Assembly: GCF_033958435.1 (NCBI RefSeq)
Contig: NC_134138.1
Coordinates: forward strand, 267,941,798 to 268,005,797
Direction of reading: 5' to 3'
DNA: 64,000 nucleotides
Source: Carettochelys insculpta
Taxonomy: Eukaryota; Chordata; Testudines; Carettochelyidae
The stretch's first letter is position 1; the number at the start of each line of letters is the position of its first letter. Under the pieces are notes generated by a model that was given only the letters and a program-made list of their open reading frames with translations, had not been told where the DNA came from and ran no database searches. Shown here piece by piece: positions 24,366 through 38,323 of this stretch. The translations under genes and the position numbers were made by a program.

Positions 24366-24545
24366 GGCTTGATCTATACTAGGCAGGTAAGTCAACTGCA
24401 TATACACAATTCTAGCTACAGCAACTGCATAGCTGGAATTGACTTATTTGGCTATCCAAACAGAAGGAGGTCTATGGGAGAAACTCTCCTGTTAACTTCC
24501 CTTACTCCTTACAATAGCGAGGAGTAGAGAAGTTGACCGCTGAGC
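24366..24545. mobile_element. Harbinger-type MITE fragment
   Basis: Begins GGCTTGATCTATACTAGGCA, a diverged form of the shared terminus, with internal arms gtcaactgc and ggaattgac. The right end was not found. Confidence 0.45.
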
Positions 24546-24857
24546 CCAGATAGTTATATTTTGTGCATCTCTACCAGGCACAGGAAACTGAATTCTGGAA
24601 GATAAACCCTGACCAGGTCAATCTTCTCCACAGCATGGACAGACCCTTACTCATTATGGGCCAGATCCAAAGGCCAATGAAGTTAGCTGGAATCTTTCTA
24701 TTTCCTTCAATGAACTTCAATTGGGACACAAGTCAGGACCTCTCGAAATAAACAGTCCTGTCCATTGAGCTAGTCAAAGGATTTAGAAACAGCGCAGTCA
24801 TGACTGCATCAGTGGCTCACATATAAACTTGACATCATCAGATCTCCTCCCCTAGAG

Positions 24858-25290
24858 GGCTGCTTCTACACATGCTACCTCCGGTTGGTAACACATGGTA
24901 ATGAGGCAATTTGAAGCAGGCTCATGAGGCGCTAACATGCATATCCAGTGCCTCATTAGCATAATGGTGGCTGTGCGATTTTCAAAACACAAACTTAGAA
25001 TTGCAGATTGATAGCGTAGATGGGGGCAGCTTTGAAATAAGCGCCCCACTTCGACATTCCCTTACTCCTACAGAATTATATGGGAGTAAGGGATGTCGAA
25101 GTGGGGGCGCTTATTTTGAAGCTGCCCCATCTACACTGTCAATCTGCAATTCAAAGCCTGCACTTTGAAATTTGTGCAGCTGCCATTATGCTAATGAGCA
25201 GCTGAATATGCAGGTTAGTGCCTCATTAGCCTGCTTCAAATTGCCTCATTATCATGCCATCTCCAACAGGAGGTGCCATGTGTAGAAGCA
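24858..25290. mobile_element. Foldback MITE, one long hairpin
   Basis: Two arms of about 210 bp are inverted copies over almost their whole length: gcagattgatagcgtagatg on the left against ctacactgtcaatctgc on the right, meeting at tacagaattatat near 25070-25085. Ends are ggctgcttctacacatg and catgtgtagaagca. No coding capacity. Confidence 0.8.
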
Positions 25291-26048
25291 AATGAGGGGT
25301 GTAAACTTTTGATACTTTTCTTGAAGAAGTCCCTGAATATATGTGATTAGATAGATAAACAATCTAGACATTTTCACCAAGTATATAACTACATGATGAA
25401 ATGCATAATTACTGGATACTAAGTAACTACTAGTTAGTTAGCCTCTCTTCCCCCAGTTACCTTATTAGCTCTTCCCCTGCCAAATGTGTCCCTGATGGAG
25501 ACAGTCTGTGCCTCAGAAAATGCACAGTCTAAAAGATATTCAGAGGTACTGTGCAACACATTGAATTAGAAATGCATCCTAACTCATCATTTGTGCCGTT
25601 CCTTGATGTTCTATTTACTTGATTGCAAACATTGAACAAAAAGGCAACACGAGAATGCCAGTCTAATCAACATCAAATTTTTCTGACATCCTGAATGCTT
25701 TGGTTAGCAGCTGGTCCCTATGCTTTGTTGTTAAGTACAGTACCTTAAAAGGAGAAAGGGAAAAACAACCCTGCATTTGTGTGACTAGATAAATAAATAT
25801 TTTGGACATTTTCATCAAGTACGTAACTACTTGATGAAAAGTAGAATTACTGGCTACTGGGTAAGTGCATAGGACTTGATGGCTCTCTTTCAGACAGACC
25901 CCCTTGGGATGGGATTCAGGGTAGAAAGTCACCATGAGTTTTTCTTCAGGCTTTTCTTCCAAATTTTTCCCAGTGGCTGCACTCATACTCCTTTGCCCCC
26001 GGCAAATAGACCATAGTTCCAGCCCAAAGGCCCAGTGGGTCTCTCTTA
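25291..26048. other. Intron 16, no recognised feature
   Basis: Two similar stretches (25345-25400 and 25785-25840, sharing atataactacatgatgaaat-like and acgtaactacttgatgaaaa words) suggest an old local duplication. No gene. Confidence 0.4.
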
Positions 26049-26759
26049 AGCCGTGTCTACACGTGCACGCTACTTCAAAGTAGCGGCACTAACTTCGAAA
26101 TAGCGCCCATCACGGCTACACGCGCCGGGCGCTATTTCGAAGTTAACTTCGACGTTAGGCGGCGAGACGTCGAAGTCGCTAACCCCATGAGGGGATAGGA
26201 ATAGCGCCCTACTTCGACGTTCAACGGCGTAGTAGGGACTGTGTAGTCGTTGCGCATCCCGCAACTTCGAAATAGTGGGGTCCGCCATGGCGGCCATCAG
26301 CTGAGGGGTTGAGAGATGCTCTCTCTCCAGCCCCTGCGGGGCTCTATGGTCACTGTGGGCAGCAGCCCTTAGCCCAGGGCTTCTGGCTGCTGCTGCGGCA
26401 GCTGGGGATCTATGCTGCAGGCACAGGGTCTGCAACCAGTTGTCGGCTCTGTGGATCTTGTGTTGTTTAGTGCAACTGTGTCTGGGAGGGGCCCTTTAAG
26501 AGAGCGGCTTGCTGTTGAGTCTGCCCTGTGACCCTGTCTGCAGCTGTGCCTGGCACCCTTATTTCGATGTGTGCTACTGTGGCATGTAGACGTACCCTCG
26601 CAGCGCCTATTTCGATGTGGTGCCGCGCAACGTCGAAGTTGAACATCGACGTTGCCAGCCCTGGAGGACGTGTAGACGTTATTCATCGAAATAGCCTATT
26701 TTGATGTTGCTACATCGAAATAAGCTATTTCGATGTTGGCTTCACGTGTAGACATAGCC
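26049..26759. mobile_element. Harbinger MITE family A, copy 4 (TSD TTA)
   Basis: 711 bp, same orientation as copy 1, starting AGCCGTGTCTACACGTGCA and ending CACGTGTAGACATAGCC, with TTA at 26046-26048 and 26760-26762. Retains the 121-codon frame (26070-26435, minus) and a 105-codon frame (26369-26686, minus). Confidence 0.9.
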
Positions 26760-26965
26760 TTAGACAACTGGGAGGCCAGGGCCCCAGGCAAGTTTTGCTC
26801 TCACACTAGCTGGATGTCCCTGTTGCCCCTTTCCTGGACCTGCACATGGACACTGGATTCACACTGGCAGGGCTTCTGGCTGTCCTTGGTACACCCTTCG
26901 AAGGGGTGCTCTCAGCTGTACAGTGAGGGGTGATGTAAGGAAATGTCTGTAGTACTGACAGGGTA

Positions 26966-27702
26966 CAGGTAGAACCTCTCTAGTCTGGCACTCTTGGGAC
27001 CTGACTACTGCAGGATGAGAGAATTTGCTGGACATGGGACGTCAATACCGTCTAGCATATTACCAACGCTTCCCCTGCTTACTGGGCTCTTAGAAGACAT
27101 TTAGGGGTAAATTAGAGCTAAACATCACAGAACAGCAAAAGCCAGGACTGGTGGCTATAAACAAACTTCATGGGACCACAGGAAACTTGGTCACATGCAC
27201 TGGGTGCATCTACACTTGCATTTCTCTTTCGAAAGAAGTATGTAAATGAGGCAAATTGAAAATGCAAATGAGGTATAACTTTGCAGATTTGACACCTCAT
27301 TTGCATATTCTAATTTCAACAGACTTTTTTTGAAAGATGAAAGCCAGTGTAGACACTGCTGTTTCGAAAGTAAACCCTATTTTCGAAAGAATCCTTCTTC
27401 CCATTAAATAAAGGGAAGACAGATTCTTTTGAAGATCGGTTTACTTTCGAAAGAGCAGCGTCTGCACTGGTTTTCTTGTTTCGAAAGAAGCTCTTTCAAA
27501 ATTAGAATATGCAAATGAGGTGCCAAATCTGCACATTTATACCTCATTTGTATGTTCGATTTACCTCATTTGCATACCACTTTAGAAAGAAGAATCCAAG
27601 TGTAGACGCACCTGTTGTCTATGGTCATCTGGCTAACTAAAATCATGCCAGATTATGAATGTTGCCATACAGGAGAGTGCCCAATTAGAGAGGTTTAACT
27701 TG
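26966..27702. mobile_element. Tigger/mariner-like element, copy 2, interrupted
   Basis: Starts CAGGTAGAACCTCTCTAGTC after TA (26964-26965) and ends AGAGGTTTAACTTG before TA (27703-27704). It is in the opposite orientation to the 690 copy. A MITE occupies 27203-27613. Confidence 0.72.
27203..27613. mobile_element. Harbinger-type MITE family C (CTTTCGAAAG type)
   Basis: Ends GGTGCATCTACACTTGCATT and the inverse of AAGTGTAGACGCACC. Repeated words CTTTCGAAAGA, ATGCAAATGAGG and CCTCATTTGCATA are arranged as inverted arms about the centre. Related to 38857-39107. Target duplication unresolved. Confidence 0.72.
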
Positions 27703-27704
27703 TA

Positions 27705-28555
27705 TTAGGAATTGTTGTACTTCCCTACTCAGTCCTACATGCTTTTACTCTGACCTTCCCACTGCGCACCTGTAACATTTGACGCAATGGAGATTCTGCT
27801 GAAATTGTGGCTGATCCCAGCTTCCTTGTAGAAAGGGTGTGATCCATACATGAATCCTATGGGCTATGATGAGGGTCCTTTTTAAACCATTGCGGGGGGT
27901 GGTGGTATTTTAGTATTTTTAATAAAATTCATCACCATGTGTATGGCAACATATGGAATTGCACAGTCTGCATGGAATGATTTTACAAGTAACACTAGCA
28001 AGTTTCAAAGACGGAACGAATTTCACAACTAAGTTTAGTAAATTTGATTAAACTTATTTGTAAAATACATTCAGTCCTTGATATGGAATAATGTAGGTCC
28101 TTTCTATATTAAAGACTTTGTTATAGAGATTTTCCCCTTAAAAAGATTTACAAAGTATGATGAAGCTGTGATTTGCAAAGGGCTCTGATTATGAATAGGC
28201 CGCAAGTTTTGAATGGTCTAACATTATCGCACATTTTATAAAAAATGTTTATGTAGCCAGGATTTTTGCAGGGTTAGTGGAGGGACTAGATGAACAAGCA
28301 GCGCTCCCTATTTAAAAGTGGACCTGTGGGACAAACTTCAGGCTTATGGAGAGATGGAGGAAGCCACAAAATCCTGGCTGCCATCCTGGATTTGCTTTGT
28401 TATTCCTATCAAATATTCATGGATCATCATAATTATAGAAGCAGCTTTACAAAGCCTGTTCTTTGCCCAGTTGATGTTAGACCAACTTCAAGAATGCATA
28501 TAAGAGATAACAAGAGGGAACAGGGTTATAGATAGTTTGCTTGGCAGGTTTCAAT
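27705..28555. other. Intron 16, no recognised feature
   Basis: No assignable gene or repeat. Confidence 0.5.
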
Positions 28556-28780
28556 GGCTATGTCTACACGAGCCCCAAACTTCGAAATGGCCACGCAAAT
28601 GGCCATTTCGAAGTTTACTAATGAAGCGCTGAAACGAATATTCAGCGCTTCATTAGCATGCGGGAGGCCACGGCACTTCGAAATTGATGCGGCTTGCCGC
28701 CGCGCGTCTCGTCCAGACGGGGCTCCTTTTCAAAAGGACCCCGCCTACTTCGAAGTCCCCTTATTCCCATCAGCTCATGG
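28556..28780. mobile_element. Harbinger-type MITE fragment with perfect palindromes
   Basis: Starts GGCTATGTCTACACGAGCCC. It contains aacttcgaaatggcca paired with tggccatttcgaagtt, and aagcgctgaa paired with ttcagcgctt, close together. The right terminus is absent, so it is truncated. Confidence 0.7.
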
Positions 28781-28944
28781 GACAGAAGAAGGGGAGGCAG
28801 AAAGAGGGAAGAAAAATAGTTTATGAAAGTTTCTATTAAGTTAAGTGGGCTTCCTGGCATCACTGTGAATATCAACGGTGGGAAAACTGTCCTTGTAATG
28901 TGTAAAGGTAATTAATATCTTCCTTGAGTCTGAGATGAAGAGTG

Positions 28945-29320
28945 TCAATTTCAATAGCAACCACATGCCACTCCAGAGAAATACTAATCCTGGAACTTTT
29001 CCTTGCAACAAACCCCGTTGCCAGTTCTGTCCACATATTTACACTGGGGCCTAACCATGTCAGTTACACAATCAGGAGTTCATATTCCTGCATTTCCACA
29101 AATGTGATATATGCCATCATGTGCCAACAATGCCCCTCTGTTCTGTATATTGCACGAACTGGACAATCATTTCACCAAAGAATAAATGGACACAAATCAG
29201 ACATTAGGAATCTAAATACACATAAACCTGTCAGTGAGCATTTCAATCCAGTAGGTCGTAGCATTCAGAACTTAAAAGTTTACACTCTAAAACAAAGAGA
29301 TTTTAACACCAGATTATAAA
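28945..29320 (+). pseudogene. Penelope-like element GIY-YIG endonuclease remnant
   Basis: In one frame PCNKPRCQFCPHI is the cysteine knuckle that precedes the endonuclease. After a frameshift, NVIYAIMCQQCPSVLYIART is the GIY-YIG core (VIY and YIA in place of GIY and YIG), then QSFHQRINGHKSDIRN and PVSEHFNPVGRS. This matches the C-terminal GIY-YIG nuclease of Penelope-like elements, which nicks target DNA for insertion. The core glycine and the frame are lost, so it is dead. Confidence 0.8.
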
Positions 29321-31862
29321 GGGAGACGTGAATTGGAGTTCATTATCAGAGGCTGTACTACAGCATTTGCTGGGCAGTAGAGGAGGAGGAGTCTCAGCTG
29401 CAAAGGGGTGGGAAGGGCTTCAAGGGAAGGGAAAGGACATGCCACAGGGAGGGTTCTTGCACCCAGGGAGAGGCATCTGCTGCCAGAAGAGGGTATATTT
29501 ACTTTTCCATTTCTGGTTTCTGTATTGCCTCTGTTCCCACAAACAATTACATATCAAAGGATTCTAAACATGTGCCTGAACTATTGGGGCGGTTTGTGGA
29601 AACGTACGTGGAATGCCAATGACATTGGCTCTGTCAGCCCGATGGGGGAAGTGAGTTCTAGAGTTGAAAGCGTTACTCCATCAAAAATACCCTGTGTCAG
29701 GATGTACCAGTCTATGCAGCGTCAGCAAGCCCTTCACTGATGTCTGCTGTAACGGCGGGAAGAGTCTGAAATGCCATGCTTAGATCATATCTTTTACAAA
29801 CTGGGACTGGTCCTCTGGTCACACCACTGCACACCAAGCCAGTTTTATGTTATTTTATCAATGGCAATATACTGCAAAGAAGTAATGGTAGCGAAGCACA
29901 GAGATGAACCAGGTGTATGCTGGTATAAAACCAATTTCAGACTATCATTTTAATTGAACCAGAATTTACTATCATCCTCCCAGAATTCCATTTCAAGGAA
30001 CCTTCTAATTAGATACTCAATCCCGTGTGATAAGAGTTAAAACCTGAAAGCACAGAGGGACAAGCTTTCTGTTTCAAGAATGCTGACATTTTCAGATTTC
30101 TAAGTGTGTCACAACAATGCATCATGTTATGTTAAGGCAGAAAGAATATGCATGAAAAGCTTGTGAGAAATGGAAACGTTGGGGGGAAAAAATGCTCCAG
30201 GAATGTCTAGCTTTTTTTTTTTTTTTTAAATAAACAGAAAAGTTTACATTAGATTTAACTAAAGCAGACCAGTTAAAATCTCATTGGAGCCAAGGTGGTC
30301 AGCTCTGGGACGGGGCACTTAAATTATCATTGCTATTGGACTTTGTTGTTACAAAAATTATTCTAAGCCAACCTGAGGTAAACTTGTCACAAAGGTTAAA
30401 AGCTAAATAACACCACTAGTACTGCAGCTTTCGAGGTGGTGGCTTTTATGTGAATCAGCCTCATGCTTCAGCTCTCTTAATATTTTACCACTCCTCCAGT
30501 TTCCACTGCTGCTTATCACATTCTGCGGCCTAAAATGAACCATAAGATGCCATGAAAAACACAGGGAAACCCTAGAGATCCGTCAGGGTAAAGCTGTTCC
30601 CCATTTTTTCTTTAAAAGATGTCCTATTTGCCAACTGATTGATTACTTCCATTGTCTTCCCTAATTAAACACAAGGGATCCTAAGATGTTTATAACCCCA
30701 GAGTGAGCCAATGACAGCAGCAAAATCTTGCAGAGGTTTGTGGGTTCTGACACTGCAGAAAATGATGTCCTGGGAGGTGCAGGTGGGGGAGGGGAGGCAT
30801 ATCTTGATGGCCTCTCTTTAGAGGCTGTCAGATTGGTATACAGCTTCAGAGTAAACACAAGGAAATACCTAGCAAATGCTTTGAAAGGAGAAGTGTGTGA
30901 GCATGTGTGCAAGCAAACAAGCAGGTTGCAAGGTTGCCGCTTGTGGCATTGCTTTGTCACTCATTAAAATCCAGTGCTAGTATTCTAATCTTTTCAGATT
31001 TATCTTACACAATCCTCCTCTGAGAGGCATGTGGCATTGGACTTAAGTCTTTAGTGTCAGCTCACATGACATTATGAGGAACAAGTAGATTTCACTAACA
31101 GCAGCCAGGAATGAGAGAGTACCTCATTACAGACCTGACTATATCCCCTTTTCATAACTTCTCTGTCTACAGTTTGCCTTATTAACCTCAATGACCTAAA
31201 TTTCTATCTGAAATATGCAAACTCATTTGTAAGCCTTTACCATAAACATAATTAGGCAGTTAGAGATTCAGCAGCTTTTTCCTGTAAGTGTGGGGGAGCC
31301 TATTACATCCTTCCTCTGATTTTGTAATACCCTCCAGAGCAACATCAATGACACTTAAAATGCAATGTGATGGCAGCATCATCATTTAATGGGCATAATT
31401 TTGTGGCTGTGATCTACGGTTCAGTTTTAGGATGGCTCCAACATCAGATGACTAGCAATAAGCAGAATTCCACATTTACATCATAATGCACTAACATGCT
31501 TTTCCAGAACTATGCATTTACATGGAAAATTTAGGAATTACTAAAATTTGGGCCAGACAGAAACTAAATTGTTATACCATGTGAGGTTACTCAGGGCATC
31601 CACTCAGCTACCATGTCTCCCTTTTAGGGTACATTAGAAGATATACAAACCAGATCAAGAAGCCTAATGTCATGGTATCACAACATTTATGTCTCTGAAT
31701 CATCTGTACATATGTAGATTCCTTGAAGGTAATCCAATTCATTGATCAAAAGAGGACTAGTGGAGTTTAAAAAGCAAATATTCTTCACATTACGTGAAAA
31801 CTTAGAGATGCAGCAGTGAAAAGCTATGGACCTGAAGTAACTATAAATTTATTTCACATATA
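29321..31862. other. Intron 16, no recognised feature
   Basis: A poly-T run lies at about 30211-30227. Apart from that I see no gene, exon-like frame or assignable repeat. Confidence 0.5.
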
Positions 31863-32189
31863 CAGGTTGAACCTCTCTTGTCCAGAACTCTTTCATCCAG
31901 CAACATCCATAATTTGGACTGGTTTTAGTTAGCGGGACAACCACTTATCCTGAGTGCAGCCAAGTTTCCTGTGGTCTCATAAAGTTTGTCTGCACCTACG
32001 AGTCCTGGCTCTTAGTGTTCTCTGTTGTTATTTATCTGTAATTTGCCCTTATGTATCTTCTAAGAGCCAAGTAAGCATCGGAAGTATGGGTAATGCTGCC
32101 AGACAATATTGAACACCTGTGGTCCAGCAAATTCTCCCATTTGCACCAGTCAAGTCCCCAAGGGCGCCGGTGGAGAGAGGTTCAACCTG
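31863..32189. mobile_element. Tigger/mariner-like element, copy 3
   Basis: Starts CAGGTTGAACCTCTCTTGTC after TA and ends AGAGGTTCAACCTG (next dinucleotide TT, a mutated TA). Same orientation and blocks as the 690 copy. Confidence 0.75.
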
Positions 32190-32612
32190 TTCTTAAATCC
32201 TGATGTGCACAAAGAACCCACTACAGATGTAGGAATGGTAGAAATTCCTTCATGCTCTTGGAGTCTAGGAAAGAGTTCTCAGTCCAACTGAAATAAATCA
32301 AACATGAAAATATTTTTCTTTTCAGACCTGAGCTGAACAACCCAGACATGAAACTAGGAGCAAAAGCAGTTAAAACCTGGTTGAAAAAGATGTCAGTGTT
32401 TTTGAGTTATTTATATAAAGAAATCTCATGGATATATATGTACACACAAGACTGAACCTTTCTCCTACTGAAGGATGAAAGGCTCATTTAACCTAATCAT
32501 ATTCTAAACACATTTGATTATTTTAATTCTATTCAGTAGGTGAGAAAAATATTCTGGGTCTATCCCAATGCTCACTTGTAGGCAATAAGAATTTCTGGAC
32601 TGATTTCACACA

Positions 32613-33033
32613 GGCTACATCTACACTTGCCTCCTTCTTTGAAGAGGGCATGGTAATAAGGCTAATGGGAGATTACTAATGAAGTGCTGAGATGCATATG
32701 CAGCACCTTATTAGGCTAATTCTCCCCTGAGGCAACTTTAAAGTCTCAGCCTTCTAAGTGCTGGCGTGCTGTGTAGCTGTGGGCACTTTGAAGTGCCCAC
32801 GCTACTTTGAAGTGCCTTTGGGGAGTAAAGGCACTTTGAAGCAGTGCAAGCACTTTGAAGTGCCTGCAGCTACCTGGCATGCCATCACTTAAAAGTTTGA
32901 CACTTTGAAGTTGCTGCAGGGGAGAATTAGCTTAATGAACCACTGCATACGCATCACAGCACTTCATAAGTAATCTCCCATTGCCCCGATTAACGTGCCC
33001 CCTTCAGAGAAGGGGGCAGTTGTAGACATAGCC
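32613..33033. mobile_element. Harbinger-type MITE family D (TSD ACA)
   Basis: 421 bp, starting GGCTACATCTACACTTGCCT and ending GTTGTAGACATAGCC, flanked by ACA on both sides (32610-32612, 33034-33036). Interior arms carry CACTTTGAAGTGCC repeats and inverted gggagattactaatgaagtgc / gcacttcataagtaatctccc. Confidence 0.8.
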
Positions 33034-34860
33034 ACAGTCTGCTCTCTGATAACTAAAACCATAATTGTGAAATCCGTATGCAATGTGGTTCATGTACATA
33101 ATCCTTGTGATTCAGAACTTGTCATCCTATTTTCTTTCCCCATCTCCTGTCAGGTTAAAAAAAACCCAAACATTTTCATCCTCTCTTCTACCTCTTCGGA
33201 GCTAATTAATCTGCAATAAATCATTTCAAATTATTTAGCAGTTACCACAAATAACTGCCTAGAAAACTTTCCTGAAAATGACAATGTTAGCATTTGTATT
33301 TTCGATAGGGTGGTGACTGCAGAATTGTCCATGCTGCTGCAATCGGTCAGTATCTGTTTTTACCTTTAATAAGGTTTACTGATAGTACTGATAGAAAACA
33401 CCCAAGCTTAAATATATACTATGTTAGTGTCGTCTCATCTGAATCTGATTTCTATTTCCTGATCCTCACACAGGCTGTCTAAGGATATACAATGAGTGTT
33501 AATAACTATGGAAAAATGGCCTTGACACCCCCCACCCCCGCCCACAAAGTATAAGTGAATAAGCTGGTATATTTCCATATTCTCTCATATTTACTTGATA
33601 TAATTTTCAGTTTTCCCTTAACAAAGGTTGAGGCCATTGTTTAAATAAGAGTAAAACAATTATTAGAAGAAATGCAGGAGGAGGTTAATTTCCCAAATCC
33701 TCTGCCAACCCTCAAGAAAGAAGCATATTTGATATGCAGGAAAAAAAAAGTGTCCTAATTCTTCAGGCAAAATGTAGCTTCAAAGGAAAATCTTTAAAAA
33801 CACACATTTTTAAAAACTGTTTCATTACCTTTTATTAAACCAGATTTTAATCCTTCCATTTTTTGCAGTCAACAGCCATAAAATACAATTTGCAATCTCT
33901 ATAAAATATTGTCAGTATAAATTGGATCTTTTAAATTTAGTTTGACTTTCAGATATAAATGCCTCACTCTAATTCTTTCAGTCCCTTTCCTCATAACCAT
34001 GGTATCCTATACTAAGAACTTCAAACCAAAATGCTGGGTTTTGAAAAAAACTACCAAAGTAAACAGGGACAAAATCCATGATTTTTACAGCAGAATCAAC
34101 GGTTAAACAGCTAATTGTATCAACACCAAACCCATCAGATCCACAAAGTCAGAGATACTCTGTAAACTGAACAGGCATAACATTTCCACAAAGTGCCAGC
34201 AAAGTGTTCTGTAAAACAACAACGGGGACACAAGAGTCATCCTTACAAGGTTCAGAGCTTATGTAACGCATCCTTGACTTAACGACATATTCCACTACAA
34301 AACAAGCAAGGAAGTGACTTTAGTAAACATAATATAAACTCCATAGATCAGGTAGGCTACATATATTCAAAGATAGTGCAAAGACACCTAGCTGTAATGT
34401 TTGTATGCTTTCAGACAAAAATTAACTGACTTAAAAATAGATTCTGGTATGGAGACAGTTAAATCAAATTTACATTTGTATAGCACATGGCCATGAATCA
34501 CTTATTCTGCACTAAAATATACATGGCTTTAGTTGAACTTAAGTAAAGCAATCATCATCATCATCATCATCAATTCAAGTTCCCCCCCCTTTTTTTTCTT
34601 TTTTTCTACTTCATTATAGAGGAACCTTTATGATCCTCTGAGAATTAATGATTTTTTTTCAAAATCAGTAAAGCAGTTCTGCAGTTTCTGTTCTTGAGAC
34701 ATGAAAAAGAGTTCTTTGGGTAGAAAAAAAAAGTAGGTAACTCTCCAGAAAGTAATAATACCTGTGCATCATGGAAATCTGCAATTTCTTGAGAGAAAAG
34801 GGAGTATATTTGCATAAAAACAAAAGGAATAGGGGAAAAAATCATTCCTGAAAAACTCAC
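33034..34860. other. Intron 16 near its 5' end
   Basis: AT-rich, with a TCA/ATC microsatellite at about 34550-34572 and a C-run/T-run at 34582-34606. No exon or assignable repeat. Confidence 0.5.
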
Positions 34861-35217
34861 CACTAGGTTTCCTATCACCATGACCAGCAAGAAGACGAGA
34901 AGGCACAATGGCTGCCCAGCCACTTCCATACAATCCCACATGGTTTCAATCCACTCTCCACAGAGAATTCGGAATATAATAAGGAATGAATGGAAGAAAT
35001 CGTGCATATGCCACCGGAGCCCAGTGCTATTAGTGCTCGCATTGAAGACTTTTGGTTCGTAGTTTTTTCCAAACAGCTGCATTCCTACCACAGCAAAAAT
35101 AAAGACTATGATGGCCAGAACGAGGGTGAGGTTACCCAGGGCACCCACGGAGTTACCAATGATTTTAATGAGAGTATTTAAGGTTGGCCAGGACTTTGCC
35201 AATTTGAAGACTCTAAG
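34861..35217 (-). CDS. SCN5A: SCN5A exon 16: DII S4-S5, pore loop, S6
   Basis: The exon has 119 codons in phase 0 between ttttgttcacag and gtgagttttt. Residues 1-10 ([10 protein letters not shown]) finish the S4 voltage sensor. [20 protein letters not shown] is the S4-S5 linker, about 29-50 is S5, and 51-68 is the extracellular turret. [12 protein letters not shown] (86-97) is the pore helix and filter; Glu88 is the E of the DEKA sodium-selectivity ring. Residues 103-119 start S6 ([16 protein letters not shown]). The turret is two residues longer than I recall for human Nav1.5 (357 against 351 bp) and contains two candidate N-glycosylation sequons, NAS and NST (35014-35043). All key residues are intact. 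Confidence 0.93.
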
Positions 35218-35477
35218 CTGTGAACAAAACATAAAAGCACAATGTCAGCTTATAGAACAGACATTTCTGGTACTGAATTGTTCAAAAATGGGTAAAATAT
35301 TAAATATTTTAACAGTAGAAAACAATGTACAATATAGCATGATTTTAGCAGCAGTTTTTTAGACTCACAATAGTCCCATACTCATTGCACTAAAATTTGT
35401 GTTTTCTCATAAAAGCAAAAGAATTTTTTCAGCATATATGCTATGCAGTACTAGGATTAGACAGGTTTGTTCTATGT

Positions 35478-35893
35478 GAGTGGCTACCAACTTTTCCAGA
35501 CTACTGTACCCCTTTTGGCAGTTTGATTTGTCTTGTGCATCCCACATTTCAACTGACTTAAACGCTACTTGCTGATGAACTCAGACATAAAACAGCATAA
35601 AAGTATCACAGCACACAGTTACAGAAAAATTGATTTCTTTCTCACTTTCCATACCTAATTATAAAATAAATGGATTGGAATATAAATATTATACTTTCAT
35701 TTCAGTGCATAATATACAGAGCAGAATGAACAAATCATTATCTATATGAAATTTTAATTTGCACTGACTTTACTAGTTTTTTTTTTTGGTAGCCAATTGT
35801 AAAACTAGACAAATGTCTAAATAAAATGATGTACTCCCTAGAAGACCTCTGCATACCCTGAGGGATACAGGTACCTCTGGTTGAGAACCACTG
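35478..35893. mobile_element. hAT-like nonautonomous element (8-bp TSD)
   Basis: 416 bp ending ggttgagaaccactg, with an inverted diverged start gagtggctaccaac. Flanks ttctatgt and tcctacgt match at 6 of 8 positions, the target-duplication length of hAT. It is the uninterrupted relative of 16192-16977. It lies in intron 15. Confidence 0.72.
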
Positions 35894-37580
<1,687 letters not shown>

Positions 37581-38323
37581 CTACGGAAAAGACAGAGGAA
37601 GTGAGATCAGTCCAAAAACACATCTCCTGCCATGAATGATTTCCTACCAATATGGTGAATTAATATGCAGAAACAACAAAATTTTACAATCAAATCTTTG
37701 TTCTTTCATCTCTAATGTACAGTCAAGTATTTATTGTCAGTATTACCAGTACTGTGGGCTTGTCTGACCCTTTTACAATATTAGTATTGCTGTCAACAGA
37801 CAACAACAAGGAACGAGTTGTACCTTTGAATTAAGGCACTATTTTCACCTCCCTCTACTGTACAAAAAAAATATCTCAACAATAAAGTGAGAGAATCAAG
37901 TGGGTTTTAAAAGCTTAAGTTTATCCGTGTCAGTGAGGAGATGAAACAGATTGCAGTGAAAGAGTTCAAGATGTACTTTTGGGTTCCAGTACCTGCTGAG
38001 CTAGCCCTTTTGTTTCCGTTATTGCACCAATCCCATGCAATGTAGTCCTCGTGTTTTCAGATCACTGCTGGCTGTGATGGTGATTAGGACCTTTAAATTG
38101 AGTCTTACTATTCTTTTTAGAATAGACAGGGCAATTTGCTTTGGAAAGTGCCTTGAGAACAGTGTTTATTTATAGCCTAGTTTAAAGGTTACAAAGTGAC
38201 ACTTTCTTTAATCTGAACATTTTTCTGCATTACATTCACATACTTCTGTGGCAGGGAAGCCTGTTTGTAAATGGCAAACCAGATTTTTAAAGGGAGTCTC
38301 TTATTTGAACTCCTACACACAAA
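37581..38323. other. SCN5A intron 14, unassigned part
   Basis: No gene or named repeat seen. Confidence 0.5.

Noticed and set aside
28554..28826. 90-codon plus frame
   Set aside because: Begins in a MITE and runs into flanking DNA; not a gene.
34645..34860. Extension of the exon 16 frame past the donor
   Set aside because: A good GT donor follows GNLV, and the next conserved residues (VLNLF) are found at 489.
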